Positions 28,250 through 37,904 of a DNA stretch of 64,000 nt are shown here, piece by piece. Origin of the DNA: Elioraea tepidiphila DSM 17972 (GTDB lineage: Bacteria; Pseudomonadota; Alphaproteobacteria; Acetobacterales; Acetobacteraceae). The notes under the pieces were generated by a model. It saw nothing but the letters and a program-made list of their open reading frames with translations, was not told the DNA's origin and did no database searches. The position numbers and the translations under genes are program-made. How positions within the stretch are numbered: position 1 is the first letter of the stretch; each line of letters starts with the position of its first letter. The DNA is taken from the NCBI RefSeq assembly GCF_000378465.1, contig NZ_KB899926.1, positions 42,390-106,389 on the forward strand. Direction: 5' to 3'.

Positions 28250-29980
28250 ATGGCGACGGCGACGCTGGCCGGGCTGCGCCTGCCCGGCCTCGCGAGGCTC
28301 GGCGCGAGCCCGGCCCAGGTGGCGCTCGGGCTCGCCGTCGCCGCCTTCCTGGTCGCGTTCCTGGTCGTGCCGGTGCTGCGCGTGGCCTGGGTCGCGTTCC
28401 AGGGCCCGGCGGGCTTCACCCTGGTGCATTTCGGCGACTTCTTCGCCTCCACGCTGTTCCGCGAGGCGCTCTACAACTCGCTCTATGTCGCGGCGATGAC
28501 CGTGGTGCTCGCCACCATCATCGCCGTGCCGCTCGCCTATTTCATCGCCCGCTTCGACTTCCCCGGCGCCGGCATCATCCACACCCTCGGCGTGATCCCG
28601 CTGGTGATGCCGCCCTTCGTGGGCGCGATCGCGATGCAGCTCGTCTATGGCCGCAACGGCACGGTCAACCTGCTGCTGAACGACGCCTTCGGTTTCCGCA
28701 TCCCCTTCATGGAGGGGCTGAACGGGGTGATCTTCGTCGAGGGCATCCACTACTTCCCGTTCATCCTGCTCAACCTCTCGGCCGCGCTCTCGAACATCGA
28801 CAGCGCGATGGAGGAGAGCGCCCAGAACCTCGGCGCGCGCGGCTGGACGCTGTTCCGCACCGTGGTGTTCCCGCTCGCGCTGCCCGGCTATGTCGCCGGC
28901 GCCTCGCTCGTCTTCGTCAAGGTGTTCGACGATCTCGCCACGCCCCTGCTGCTGAACGTCACGGCGATGCTGGCGCCGCAGGCCTATCTGCGCATCACCT
29001 CGGTCGGGCTCGCCGACCCGGTCGGCTACGTGATCTCGGTGATCATGGTGGCGGTCTCGCTCGCGGCCATGGGCGGGGCGGCGCTCTTGCTGCGCGGACG
29101 CGACTACGCCACCCAGCAGCGCGGCGGTGGCGGCCTGCAGCGGCGGCGGATGCGCAGCGGCGAGGCCGCCTTCGCCTGGATCTTCATCGCCATCACGCTG
29201 CTGATCGTGCTCTCGCCGCATATCGGCATCCTGCTGCTCTCGCTCGGCACGGTCTGGTCGTTCAGCCCGCTGCCCGACGGCTTCACGCTCGCCCATTACG
29301 GGACCGTGCTGACCGAGAGCACGCGCTACATGGTCAACACCGTGCTCTATTGCGGCGGGGCGGGGCTGCTCGACGTGCTGATCGGCATCGCCATCGCCTA
29401 TCTGGTGCAGCGCACGCGGCTGCCCGGACGGCGCCTGCTCGACCAGGCCGCGACCGCCTCGCTCGCCGTGCCGGGGCTGGTGCTCGGCATCGGCATCCTG
29501 CGCACCTATTTCGAGGTGAGCGTGCCGGGGATCGAGGGCTCGCTCGCCACCTCCGGCCTGATGCTGACGATCGCCTATGCCGTGCGCCGCCTGCCCTACG
29601 CGCTGCGGGCCTGCGATGCCGCGCTGCGCCAGCTCCATGTCAGCCTCGAGGAGGCGGCCGAGATGCTGGGCGCGGGCAAGCTGTTCACGCTCGCGCGCAT
29701 CGTCGTGCCGCTGATGCTGGGCGGCATCGCCGCCGGCTTCGTCACCGCCTTCGCCACCGCCGCGGTCGAGCTCTCCGCGACGCTGCTCTTGGTGACGCGC
29801 GACGTGAACGCGCCCCTCTCCTACGCGATCTATGTCTACATGCAGTCGCCGGCCGGGCGGGGTCCGGGCGCGGCACTGGGCGTGATCGCGGTGGTGGTGG
29901 TGGCGGTCGGCACCTGGCTCTCCCACCGTCTGGCGGAACGCGACCGCAGCCGCCGCTCGCGCGAGGTCGTCGCCGCATGA
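28250..29980 (+). CDS. Two-domain ABC permease, FbpB/PhnU type
   Basis: A 576-residue inner-membrane protein with two fused permease domains, about 12 membrane helices in total. Domain 1 (about 25-290) has the coupling loop EESAQNLGARGWTLFRTVVFPLALPG; domain 2 (about 305-560) has EEAAEMLGAGKLFTLARIVVPLMLGG. Such fused permeases serve ferric iron and 2-aminoethylphosphonate importers. It starts 26 bp after the binding-protein stop and overlaps the ATPase gene by 4 bp (ATGA). Confidence 0.92.
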   Translation: MATATLAGLRLPGLARLGASPAQVALGLAVAAFLVAFLVVPVLRVAWVAFQGPAGFTLVHFGDFFASTLFREALYNSLYVAAMTVVLATIIAVPLAYFIARFDFPGAGIIHTLGVIPLVMPPFVGAIAMQLVYGRNGTVNLLLNDAFGFRIPFMEGLNGVIFVEGIHYFPFILLNLSAALSNIDSAMEESAQNLGARGWTLFRTVVFPLALPGYVAGASLVFVKVFDDLATPLLLNVTAMLAPQAYLRITSVGLADPVGYVISVIMVAVSLAAMGGAALLLRGRDYATQQRGGGGLQRRRMRSGEAAFAWIFIAITLLIVLSPHIGILLLSLGTVWSFSPLPDGFTLAHYGTVLTESTRYMVNTVLYCGGAGLLDVLIGIAIAYLVQRTRLPGRRLLDQAATASLAVPGLVLGIGILRTYFEVSVPGIEGSLATSGLMLTIAYAVRRLPYALRACDAALRQLHVSLEEAAEMLGAGKLFTLARIVVPLMLGGIAAGFVTAFATAAVELSATLLLVTRDVNAPLSYAIYVYMQSPAGRGPGAALGVIAVVVVAVGTWLSHRLAERDRSRRSREVVAA

Positions 29981-31041
29981 CAGAGAACGCGATCGGCGTG
30001 GCGGTCGAGGACGTCACCTTCGCCTACGGCACGACCGTGATCCTCGACCGCGTCAGCCTCGCCGTGCCGAGGGGCGAGTTCTTCGCCTTCCTCGGCCCCT
30101 CCGGCTCGGGCAAGACGACGCTGCTGCGCCTGATCGCCGGCTTCGGCCAGCCGCAGCGGGGCCGCATCCGCGTCGGCGCGCGCGACGTGACCGAGGCGCC
30201 GCCCTGGGACCGCAATGTCGGCATGGTGTTCCAGAACTACGCGCTCTGGCCGCACATGACGGTGGCCGAGAACGTCGCCTTCGGCCTGCACCGCAGGCGC
30301 GTGCCGCGGCCGGAGGTGGTGCGCCGGGTCGAGGCGGCGCTCGCGCTCGTCGGGCTCGAGGGCTATGGCGGGCGGCGGCCGGCGCAGCTCTCGGGCGGGC
30401 AGCAGCAGCGGGTCGCGCTCGCGCGCACCGTGGTGATCGAGCCCGAGGTGCTGCTGCTGGACGAGCCGCTCTCGAATCTCGATGCGCAGCTGCGCGTCGA
30501 GATGCGCGCCGAGCTGCGCGCGCTGCAGCGCAAGACCGGGCTGACGACGATCTTCGTCACGCACGACCAGGAGGAGGCGAACGCGATCTCCGACCGCATG
30601 GCGGTGCTGGACGGCGGGCGCATCCAGCAGGTCGGCCGGCCGGTCGAGCTCTACGACAACCCCGCGAACCGGTTCGTCGCCGGCTTCCTCGGCACCGCCA
30701 ACCTGATCGAGGGCGAGATCGTGCGCGAGGGCGCGGCGAGCCTGTTCCGCGGCCCGGGCGGCATCGTGCTGCCCGCGCCCGGGACCGCGCGCACCGGCCG
30801 GACGCTGCTGGCGCTGCGGCCGCAGGCGCTGGCGATCGCCGAGGAGGGCCGCCCGGCGCAGTTCAGCGGCGAGGTGCAGCGCACCGAGTTCCTCGGCGGA
30901 CATGTGCGCTACGCGATCACCGTCGCCGGCATGGTCTTCCACGTGGACGAGGCGCATCTGCGCGGGCGCGAGGCGCTGCCGCCCGGCACGACGGTGCGGC
31001 TCGCCGCCGATCCCGACCAGCTGACCTTCCTGGAGCCCTGA
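29977..31041 (+). CDS. ABC transporter ATP-binding protein, PotA/FbpC/PhnT type
   Basis: A 354-residue ATPase: Walker A GPSGSGKT near 38-45, [22 protein letters not shown], signature [14 protein letters not shown], Walker [16 protein letters not shown], and a C-terminal TOBE domain from about 275 ([31 protein letters not shown]). It energises the two-domain permease. The gene ends 15 bp from the convergent corC gene. Confidence 0.93.
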   Translation: MTENAIGVAVEDVTFAYGTTVILDRVSLAVPRGEFFAFLGPSGSGKTTLLRLIAGFGQPQRGRIRVGARDVTEAPPWDRNVGMVFQNYALWPHMTVAENVAFGLHRRRVPRPEVVRRVEAALALVGLEGYGGRRPAQLSGGQQQRVALARTVVIEPEVLLLDEPLSNLDAQLRVEMRAELRALQRKTGLTTIFVTHDQEEANAISDRMAVLDGGRIQQVGRPVELYDNPANRFVAGFLGTANLIEGEIVREGAASLFRGPGGIVLPAPGTARTGRTLLALRPQALAIAEEGRPAQFSGEVQRTEFLGGHVRYAITVAGMVFHVDEAHLRGREALPPGTTVRLAADPDQLTFLEP

Positions 31042-31056
31042 CGCCGCGCCCTCCGC

Positions 31057-31950
31057 TCAGGCGGCCGGGCGCGATTCCTCCGGCGTCCGGCTCGGCGGCG
31101 GGGCCACACGCACCTTGCGGATGCGCCGGCTGTCGGCATCGAGGATGCGGAACTCCACGCCCGAGGGATGCGCGATCGTCTCGCCGCGCGCGGGGATGCG
31201 GTGCGTCAGCGCGAGGATCAGCCCGCCCACGGTCTCGATCTCGGCCTCGCGCTCGTCGTCGGACAGGATCGGGCCGAGATGGCGCTCGAACTCCTCCACC
31301 GGCAGGCGCGCATCGATGTCGAGCGTGCCGTCCGGGCGCGGCACCACCTGGGCGGCGAGCGGCTCGTCGTGCTCGTCGGCGATCTCGCCGACGATCTCCT
31401 CGACCACGTCCTCGATCGTCACCAGCCCGTCGGTGCCGCCGTACTCGTCCACCACGATCGCCATGTGCATGCGCGCCTGGCGCATCTCCAGCAGCAGGTC
31501 GAGCACGGGCTTCGACGGCGGCACGTAGAGGGGCTTGCGCAGGATGTCGGCGATGCGGAACTCCGCCCCGCGATCCATGTGCACGAACACGTCGCGGATG
31601 TGGATCATGCCGATGATGTCGTCGAGGCTCTCGCGATAGACCGGCAGGCGCGAATGCCCCTCGCGCTTGATCACGCCGATCAGCGCGTCGAGCGGCATCG
31701 ACTCGGGCACGGCGATGATGTCGGCGCGCGGCACCATCACGTCATCGGCCGTGACACCGCGCAGCTTCAGCACATTGGCGATCAGCGCGCGCTCATGCGG
31801 ATCGAGCGCGGGCGGGGCGTCCTCGCCCGCCTCCTCGGCGCGCTGCTCGATCAGGGCTTCGAGGCTCTCGCGCAGCCCGTTGTCGTCGCGCGCGCGCAAG
31901 AGCCGCAACATGCGGTCGATCAGGCGGGACAGGCCGCCGTTCTCGCTCAT
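31057..31950 (-). CDS. corC: CorC/HlyC family CBS-domain protein
   Basis: A 297-residue cytoplasmic protein with paired CBS domains (about 68-190: VTADDVMVPRADIIAV, GHSRLPVYRESLDDIIGMIHIRDVF, VVDEYGGTDGLVTIEDVVEEIVGEI) and the C-terminal CorC/HlyC domain (AEIETVGGLILALTHRIP). It has no CNNM membrane domain, as in E. coli CorC. The family is linked to magnesium/cobalt efflux and membrane stress. It overlaps ybeY by 4 bp and is the last gene of miaB-phoH-ybeY-corC. Confidence 0.93.
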   Translation of the reverse strand: MSENGGLSRLIDRMLRLLRARDDNGLRESLEALIEQRAEEAGEDAPPALDPHERALIANVLKLRGVTADDVMVPRADIIAVPESMPLDALIGVIKREGHSRLPVYRESLDDIIGMIHIRDVFVHMDRGAEFRIADILRKPLYVPPSKPVLDLLLEMRQARMHMAIVVDEYGGTDGLVTIEDVVEEIVGEIADEHDEPLAAQVVPRPDGTLDIDARLPVEEFERHLGPILSDDEREAEIETVGGLILALTHRIPARGETIAHPSGVEFRILDADSRRIRKVRVAPPPSRTPEESRPAA

Positions 31951-32429
31951 CGCGCCGGCCCCCGGTACGGGTCGGGCACGCCGAGCCGGCGCAGCACCAG
32001 CGCCTCCTCGCGCTCCATCCGCCGCGCCGCGCGGTCGTCCTCGTGGTCGCGGCCGGCGCAGTGCAGCGCGCCGTGCACGACGAGATGCGCGAGATGGCGC
32101 GCGAGCGGGCGGCGCATCGCGCGCGCCTCGCGCGCGGCCACACCGTAGCCGATCGCGATGTCGCCGCCGCCATCCGCGCCGGGCCAGGACAGCACGTTGG
32201 TGGCGTAGTCCTTGCCGCGATGGCGCGCGTTCAGCCGGTGCAGCGTCGCATCGTCGGCGAGCAGCAGGGCGAGTGTGCCGCGCGCGCGCGCGGCCCGCAT
32301 CGCGGCGGCCGCGGCGCGGCGCGCCAGCGACTCCACCGCCGGCACCGAGGCGCGCCAGCGCGGCTCGGCGACCGTGACCGTGATCCCCGCGCCGGCGCCC
32401 GGCGCGGGGGGTCTACTTCCCGGTTCCAT
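31947..32429 (-). CDS. ybeY: rRNA maturation endoribonuclease YbeY
   Basis: A 160-residue UPF0054 protein, a zinc endoribonuclease acting in 16S rRNA 3'-end maturation and ribosome quality control. The metal site is seen as H-x3-H-x5-H in VVHGALHCAGRDHE near residues 118-131, with LNARHRGKDYATNVLSWP before it. The ATG at 32429 overlaps the phoH end by 17 bp; the longer frame to 32498 adds only low-complexity Arg/Pro residues. Confidence 0.94.
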   Translation of the reverse strand: MEPGSRPPAPGAGAGITVTVAEPRWRASVPAVESLARRAAAAAMRAARARGTLALLLADDATLHRLNARHRGKDYATNVLSWPGADGGGDIAIGYGVAAREARAMRRPLARHLAHLVVHGALHCAGRDHEDDRAARRMEREEALVLRRLGVPDPYRGPAR

Positions 32430-33483
32430 CGTCAGCCTGTGCGGCGGGCGGGCGGGCGCGCCGCCGCGTCTCCTTCTCGGCCTGGGCCCGCCGCCCATAG
32501 GCCTCGACGATGCGCGCGACCAGCGGATGGCGCACCACGTCGTGCTCCGAGAACCGCACCACGCCGAGCCCGGCCATGCCTTCGAGCGTCTCGAGCGCGT
32601 CGGAGAGCCCCGAGCGCGTGCCGGACGGCAGGTCGATCTGCGTCAGGTCGCCGGTCACCACCATGCGGCTGCCCTCGCCGAGCCGGGTCAGCACCATCTT
32701 CATCTGCACCGGCGTGGTGTTCTGCGCCTCGTCGAGGATCACGTAGGCATGGGCGAGGGTGCGGCCGCGCATGAAGGCGAGCGGGGCCACCTCGATCTCG
32801 CCGGCGGCGAGGCGGCGCTGCACCTGGTCGGCGGGCAGCATGTCGGCGAGCGCGTCGTAGAGCGGGCGCAGATAGGGATCGACCTTCTCGCGCAGATCCC
32901 CGGGCAGGAAGCCGAGCCGCTCGCCCGCCTCGACCGCCGGGCGCGAGAGCACGATCCGCTCGACCTTGCCGGTCGCCAGCATCGCCACGGCCTGGGCGAC
33001 CGCGATGTAGGTCTTGCCGGTGCCGGCGGGGCCGAGCGCGAAGACGAGCTCGTGCGCGGCGAGCGCCTCCATGTAGGCGGCCTGCATCGGGCTGCGCGCG
33101 GCGATCGTGCTCTTGCGCGTGCGGATCGAGGGGATGTCGGAGAGCGGCAGGCGCGGCTCCTCGACCACGCCCTCGGCCTTGCGCGTGGCGGCGTGGCGCG
33201 CCATGCGGATCGCCGCGTCCACCTCCGCGCCGCCGACCACCTCGCCCCGGCCGAGCGCCGCGTAGAGCCCGAGCAGCGCGGCCTTCGCGGCCTCGGCCTC
33301 CTCGGACGGCCCGCTCACCACCATGCGGTTGCCGCGCGAGGTCAGCCGCACGCCGAGCCGGTGCTCGATGCGCGCGAGATGCGCGTCATGCGCGCCGAAC
33401 AGCAGCGGCAGCAGGGCGTTGTCCTGGAAGGTGACGTGCAGCGTCACCGGCGTCTCGGGGCCCCCGGGAAGGACGTGGTTCAT
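32413..33483 (-). CDS. phoH: PhoH family ATPase
   Basis: A 356-residue PhoH/YbeZ protein with Walker A GPAGTGKT near 152-159, [21 protein letters not shown], Walker [18 protein letters not shown] and [12 protein letters not shown]. PhoH is a predicted RNA-associated ATPase that partners YbeY. The ATG at 33483 overlaps the miaB stop by 4 bp (ATGA). The gene order miaB-phoH-ybeY-corC is conserved in alphaproteobacteria. Confidence 0.95.
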   Translation of the reverse strand: MNHVLPGGPETPVTLHVTFQDNALLPLLFGAHDAHLARIEHRLGVRLTSRGNRMVVSGPSEEAEAAKAALLGLYAALGRGEVVGGAEVDAAIRMARHAATRKAEGVVEEPRLPLSDIPSIRTRKSTIAARSPMQAAYMEALAAHELVFALGPAGTGKTYIAVAQAVAMLATGKVERIVLSRPAVEAGERLGFLPGDLREKVDPYLRPLYDALADMLPADQVQRRLAAGEIEVAPLAFMRGRTLAHAYVILDEAQNTTPVQMKMVLTRLGEGSRMVVTGDLTQIDLPSGTRSGLSDALETLEGMAGLGVVRFSEHDVVRHPLVARIVEAYGRRAQAEKETRRRARPPAAQADDGTGK

Positions 33484-34847
33484 GCGGCCTCGGCCGTCGC
33501 CTCGGCGAGCCGGCCGGCGAGCGAGTTCGGGTGGATCGCGGTGATCGTCACGTGGCGGATCTCTCCTGCGAGCGTCGTTGGTCCCTGCACATGAACGGGC
33601 TGCAGCCACGGGCTGCGCCCCACCATCTGGCCCTGGTGTCGGCCGGGTTCCATGAACAGCACCGCGACCGTGCGGCCGAGCAGCGATGCGTTGAAGGCGG
33701 CCTGCTGGTCGCGCAGCAGCCCCTGGAGCGTCTGGAGGCGACGGTCCTTGGTCGCCTCGTCCACCTGGTCCCGCGCCTCCGCCGCCGGCGTGCCCGGGCG
33801 GGGCGAGAACTTGAAGCTGAAGGCCGAGGCGAAGCCGACGCGGCGGACGAGATCGAGCGTCGCCTCGAAATCGGCCTCGGTCTCGCCGGGGTGGCCGACG
33901 ATGAAGTCCGACGAGAGCGCGAGGTCGGGCCGGGCCGCGCGCAGCCGCTCGACGATGCGGAGATAGTCCTCGGCGGTGTGGCGGCGGTTCATCGCCTTCA
34001 GCACCGCATCCGACCCCGACTGCACCGGCAGGTGCAGATAGGGCATCAGCGCCGGCACCTCGCCATGCGCGGCGATCAGGTCGTCGTCCATGTCGCGCGG
34101 GTGCGAGGTGGTGTAGCGGATGCGCTCCAGCCCCGGGATCCCGGCGAGCGCGCGGATCAGCCGGCCGAGGCCCCAGTCGCGCCCATCCGGCCCCGCGCCG
34201 TGATACGCGTTGACGTTCTGGCCGAGCAACGTGATCTCGCGCGCGCCCTGCCCGACCAGCCGGCGCGCCTCGGCGAGCACGGCGGCCGCGGGCCGCGACT
34301 GCTCGGCGCCGCGCGTATAGGGCACGACGCAGAACGCGCAGAACCGGTCGCAGCCCTCCTGCACGGTCAGGAAGGCGCTGATGCCCTGGGGCGCGGCCTC
34401 CTCGGGCAGGTGGTCGAACTTGTCCTCGGCCGGGAACTCCGTGTCGAGCAGCGCGCGCTCGCCCCGGTCGGCGCGCGCGACCAGCGCGGGCAGGCGGTGC
34501 GTGGTCTGCGGGCCGAGCACGATGTCCACATAGGGCGCGCGGCGGAGGATCTCCGCGCCCTCGGCCTGGGCGACGCAGCCGGCGACCGCGATCAGCATCC
34601 GCCCGCCCTCGGCCGCGCGCGCCTGCTTCAGCCGGCGCAGCCGGCCGAGCTCGGCGAACACCTTCTCGGACGCCTTCTCGCGGATGTGGCAGGTGTTCAG
34701 CACCACGAGATCCGCGCCGTCGGGCGCCGGCTGGGGCGTGAAGCCGAGCGGGGCCAGCGCGTCCGCCATGCGGGCGCTGTCATAGACGTTCATCTGGCAG
34801 CCCCAGGTCTGCACGTGCAGCCGTCGGGGCCGGGGGGTCTCGGTCAT
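33480..34847 (-). CDS. miaB: tRNA-2-methylthio-N6-dimethylallyladenosine synthase MiaB
   Basis: A 455-residue radical SAM methylthiotransferase that converts i6A37 to ms2i6A37 in tRNA. The N-terminal UPF0004 cluster Cys residues are in TWGCQMN, LNTCHIR and VAGCVAQ; the radical SAM cluster is CDRFCAFC; a C-terminal TRAM domain covers about 380-445. Length is usual. It is the first gene of the block, with a 163-bp gap upstream that contains a hairpin. Confidence 0.96.
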   Translation of the reverse strand: MTETPRPRRLHVQTWGCQMNVYDSARMADALAPLGFTPQPAPDGADLVVLNTCHIREKASEKVFAELGRLRRLKQARAAEGGRMLIAVAGCVAQAEGAEILRRAPYVDIVLGPQTTHRLPALVARADRGERALLDTEFPAEDKFDHLPEEAAPQGISAFLTVQEGCDRFCAFCVVPYTRGAEQSRPAAAVLAEARRLVGQGAREITLLGQNVNAYHGAGPDGRDWGLGRLIRALAGIPGLERIRYTTSHPRDMDDDLIAAHGEVPALMPYLHLPVQSGSDAVLKAMNRRHTAEDYLRIVERLRAARPDLALSSDFIVGHPGETEADFEATLDLVRRVGFASAFSFKFSPRPGTPAAEARDQVDEATKDRRLQTLQGLLRDQQAAFNASLLGRTVAVLFMEPGRHQGQMVGRSPWLQPVHVQGPTTLAGEIRHVTITAIHPNSLAGRLAEATAEAA

Positions 34848-34923
34848 CTGGGGCGTATGGAGGTGGCGGGAGGTCGCATCAGGCCCTCGGCAGCCGGCGA
34901 AAGCCGGGCTTGCGAAGGCGACA

Positions 34924-34943
34924 TCCGGTCGGCACCGGCCGGA
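34924..34943. terminator. Short GC hairpin between the acyltransferase gene and miaB
   Basis: TCCGGTCGG pairs with CCGGCCGGA across a 2-nt centre (9 bp with one G-T pair; in practice a 4-nt loop). It lies in the 163-bp gap 34848-35010, downstream of the acyltransferase stop and 77 bp before the miaB ATG. There is no T run, so terminator function is only possible. Confidence 0.4.
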
Positions 34944-35010
34944 CCTGTGGGATCAAGGGCGCGAACCTCTCCTTTCGGCGACAAGTGACGCCACAGCGGG
35001 GCGACCCGTG

Positions 35011-35991
35011 TCAAGCGCGATCGGGCGAAGAGGCGGCTGCCGGAGCGTGATGTTTCGGCGACAGGGGCCGGGCCTCGCGGCCCTGGCGCAGCGCGGCGGC
35101 CCCCTCGTCCACCGCCTGGTAGGCCGCTTCCGCGAGCGCCTTGCGGTTCGGGAACGCGGCCGGGTCGAGCGGCTCGTGCAGCAGGATGGTGGCGCGGCAG
35201 GAGCGCCGGCCGAGCAAAGTCCAGGCGTGGCTCGCGATGTCCATGTCGCCGTACCACGAGAAATGCGGCCGGTGCGGGCGGGTCACGGGCAGGCCGTCGA
35301 GCTTGTCGAACACGAGCGAGACGGGCTGGACGATCGGGTCGATGCCGGCGGCTTCGACCGCGCCGACCAGCGCGCTGCGGAAGGGCAGGATGCGCGCGCC
35401 GTCGCTGGTGGTGCCTTCGGGGAACAGGATCAGCGAGTCGCCCTTGGCGAGGCGGCTGACGAGTTCGTCCTTCTCGCGCGCGGTGGCACCGCGGCGGCGC
35501 GAGACATAGACGGTGCGGCCGAGCCTGGCGACGGTGCGGATCAGCGGCCAGGAGCCGATCTCGGCCTTGGCGATGAAGCAGGCTTCGAGCCGGCCGCCGA
35601 GCACGAGCACGTCGGCCCAGGACTGGTGGTTGCAGAGGAACAGCACGGGCCGGCCGGGCTGCGGCGTGGCCGGGGTGCCGATCATGCGCACGCGGATGCC
35701 GCCGATGCGGCAGAGCACGGCGTGGTACCAGCGCGCGAAGACGACGGGGGGGCGTCCGCCGATGGCGAGGCAGGCGGCCTGGATGGGGATGCAGAGCAGG
35801 GTCCAGAGCGCCATCAGCAGGATGCGGCGGGTGGCGCGGACGGCGCGCCAGGCGGAGGGGGCGCGGGCTTCGCGGTAGTCGGCGGCGAGTTCGGCGTCGG
35901 CGGCGGCGAGGCGGGCGCGCCAGTCGGTTCCGGCGGGGGGGCGGATGATGGCGGTGCGGAAGCGGCGGGAGCCCAGCCGGCGGGTCGGCAT
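35011..35991 (-). CDS. plsC: Lysophospholipid acyltransferase family protein (PlsC-like)
   Basis: A 326-residue membrane-associated 1-acyl-glycerol-3-phosphate acyltransferase-like protein. It has a hydrophobic segment near 60-80 (ILLMALWTLLCIPIQAACLAI), the NHQSWAD block (NHxxxxD motif) near 129-135 and FPEGTTS near 200. It would acylate lysophosphatidate or a related lysolipid in phospholipid synthesis. The ATG at 35991 is chosen because the frame upstream to 36114 crosses a strong hairpin at 36045-36077. Confidence 0.88.
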   Translation of the reverse strand: MPTRRLGSRRFRTAIIRPPAGTDWRARLAAADAELAADYREARAPSAWRAVRATRRILLMALWTLLCIPIQAACLAIGGRPPVVFARWYHAVLCRIGGIRVRMIGTPATPQPGRPVLFLCNHQSWADVLVLGGRLEACFIAKAEIGSWPLIRTVARLGRTVYVSRRRGATAREKDELVSRLAKGDSLILFPEGTTSDGARILPFRSALVGAVEAAGIDPIVQPVSLVFDKLDGLPVTRPHRPHFSWYGDMDIASHAWTLLGRRSCRATILLHEPLDPAAFPNRKALAEAAYQAVDEGAAALRQGREARPLSPKHHAPAAASSPDRA

Positions 35992-36044
35992 GGCTGGGGG
36001 GATGGCGCAAGTGGTGGGGCGGCGCAAGCGGGGGTTTTCGTCTG

Positions 36045-36077
36045 TTGAGGGAAAGGGCCATCGGCCCTTTACCTCAA
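36045..36077. terminator. Strong hairpin, probable terminator of the methyltransferase gene
   Basis: TTGAGG (36045-36050) and AAAGGGCC (36052-36059) pair with GGCCCTTT (36063-36070) and CCTCAA (36072-36077), with one G/A mismatch and a 3-nt loop: 14 paired bases. It is 102 bp past the methyltransferase stop and 54 bp before the acyltransferase start on the minus strand. No T run follows, so it may end transcription with Rho or protect the 3' end. Confidence 0.6.
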
Positions 36078-36178
36078 ACTCCCTATCCCATGACCGGCGC
36101 GCGCGGCCGCTCAACCGGACGGTGCCATCCTGACGTCCGTGTCGAGGACGTTGCCCGGGACGGCGGCCACGCCGGGCG

Positions 36179-37807
36179 TCACAGCTCCAGCGCGCCCTGC
36201 TGGCCCGCGCGCTTCTCGCGCGGCGCGCGCTTGAAGCCCTCGTGCCGGCCGAGCCCGGGCAGATCCGGGCGCATCCCGGCGAGCAGTTCCGCGATCGTGT
36301 AGATCTGGATCCTGCCCACCGGCCTGTGGGCGAAGGGGATCTCGACCGTGCCGGCAGCCGCCGCTTCGCGCTTCATGTCGCGGGTGGGTTCGGCGAGGGT
36401 GAGGAACAGCCCGGCGATCGCGCCCTCGCGTTCGACCGTGCCGCGCAGGTCGCGGATGTCCTTCACGCCGACGTTCTCGCCGCCCTTGACGCTGACGATC
36501 ACGCGCTCGACCTCGCCGGCCTTGGGGCCGACCTGGACGAAGCGGATGCCGTCGATGCCGCGATCGGCGCCCTTCTTCCTGCCGGCCTGGGGCACGGCAT
36601 CGACCAGCGAGACGGCCCACCACTGGAACTGGTGCTTGTCGCGCTGGGCGAGGTCGCGCGCGCCCTCGAGGTCCTTGGGCGTGCCGTGCACCTCGAAGGC
36701 GATGTCGGGGAAGGCGTCCTTGAGGCGGCGTTCGATCAGGCTGATCGCAAGGTGGGTGATGTCGATGCCGAGCCAGTGGCGGCCGAGCTTGTGCGCGGCG
36801 TGCACGGCGGTGCCGCAGCCGCAGAACGGGTCGAGCACGACATCGCCGGGGTTGGAGGAGGCGGCGATGATGCGTTCGAGCAGCGCGAGGGGTTTCTGGG
36901 TCGGGTAGCCGAGGCGTTCCTGGGCCTGGGAGTTGATCGGATCGATGTCGTCCCAATCGTCTCCAACAGGGACGCCCTTCTGCTCATCGAGGAATCGCTT
37001 CAGCCGAGGGACGGCTCCCGGCTTCGGCTGGATGACGCGGCCCGCTGCGATCAATTCGCTCATCTTCTCGCGCGAGTATCGCCAGAACCGGGTGACACCC
37101 ATCACTTCATAGCTTGGATTCCCTTTTGCTGCGCCTCCCGGCCCCGTCATGTCCCACAACCCGTATCGTCGGCCTGCCGTATCGACATGCGGGTACTTCG
37201 ACAGAAGGTAAGTCTCGTCGTACGCCGTGAAGGGTTGGTTGAACGTGCACCGTTGGCGCACCTCTCGTTTGTACCTGAGGAGTACGTCACGAACCCGGGG
37301 GAAGTGCGTTGCGCCCTGAACGAAGTCCGACTTCGCAGACGTTCGCTTCCAACTTACTTCGTTAACAAAACACTCCACCCCGAACACCGCGTCCAGCAGC
37401 ACCTTCAGATAGTGGCTCGCGGTCGGGTCGCAGTGCAGATACAGGCTGCCGGTGGGCTTCAGCACCCGGTGCAGCTCGATCAGGCGCACCGCCATCATGG
37501 CCAGATACGCCATCATGTCGTTCTCGCCGAGGAAGGAGCGCATCGCGCGCAGCATCGTCGCCGCGTCCGTGTGCGACCCGCGGATCACCGCGTCGAAGGC
37601 CGCCGCCGCCGCCTCGCCCCAGTGCCAGGTGTCCTCGAACGCCTCGATCTGCGCCTCGCTGCCCTTGCCGCCCGGCGCGCGGAACAGCACGTTGTAGGTG
37701 GCGTTCGAGTTGAACGGCGGATCGAGATAGATCAGGTCGATGCTCTCGTCGCGGATGTGCTCGCGCAGCACCTGGAGGTTGTCGCCGTAATAGAGCGCGT
37801 TCGCCAT
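36179..37807 (-). CDS. DNA methyltransferase with a C-terminal Mrr-like restriction endonuclease segment
   Basis: A 542-residue protein. The amino-methyltransferase core has motif IV DPPF at 29-32 and the SAM motif DPFCGCGT near 323-330; this order (IV first, I last) is that of beta-class N6-adenine/N4-cytosine enzymes. The variable target-recognition segment is about residues 140-265. After the core, residues ~385-500 resemble an Mrr-type PD-(D/E)XK nuclease: GADRGIDG near 415, then VIVSVKGG near 438, where the usual E/Q-x-K is S-V-K. The DNA for residues ~142-262 (37021-37380) is about 58% GC against roughly 70% around it. No separate restriction gene is nearby. Modification activity is likely; nuclease activity is inference. 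Confidence 0.88.
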   Translation of the reverse strand: MANALYYGDNLQVLREHIRDESIDLIYLDPPFNSNATYNVLFRAPGGKGSEAQIEAFEDTWHWGEAAAAAFDAVIRGSHTDAATMLRAMRSFLGENDMMAYLAMMAVRLIELHRVLKPTGSLYLHCDPTASHYLKVLLDAVFGVECFVNEVSWKRTSAKSDFVQGATHFPRVRDVLLRYKREVRQRCTFNQPFTAYDETYLLSKYPHVDTAGRRYGLWDMTGPGGAAKGNPSYEVMGVTRFWRYSREKMSELIAAGRVIQPKPGAVPRLKRFLDEQKGVPVGDDWDDIDPINSQAQERLGYPTQKPLALLERIIAASSNPGDVVLDPFCGCGTAVHAAHKLGRHWLGIDITHLAISLIERRLKDAFPDIAFEVHGTPKDLEGARDLAQRDKHQFQWWAVSLVDAVPQAGRKKGADRGIDGIRFVQVGPKAGEVERVIVSVKGGENVGVKDIRDLRGTVEREGAIAGLFLTLAEPTRDMKREAAAAGTVEIPFAHRPVGRIQIYTIAELLAGMRPDLPGLGRHEGFKRAPREKRAGQQGALEL

Positions 37808-37904
37808 CGATCACCCTCGCCCCGGCCCCCTCCCGCGCACGGGAGAGAGACACGGGAGCATCGCGGGGCGGGGCGCGTCGCGGCAAGCCCTCGCCCGCGC
37901 CCGC

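Noticed and set aside
37021..37380. Small inserted foreign gene inside the methyltransferase
   Set aside because: The low-GC segment is in frame and occupies the target-recognition region of one continuous protein, so exchange of a domain is a better explanation than insertion of a gene.
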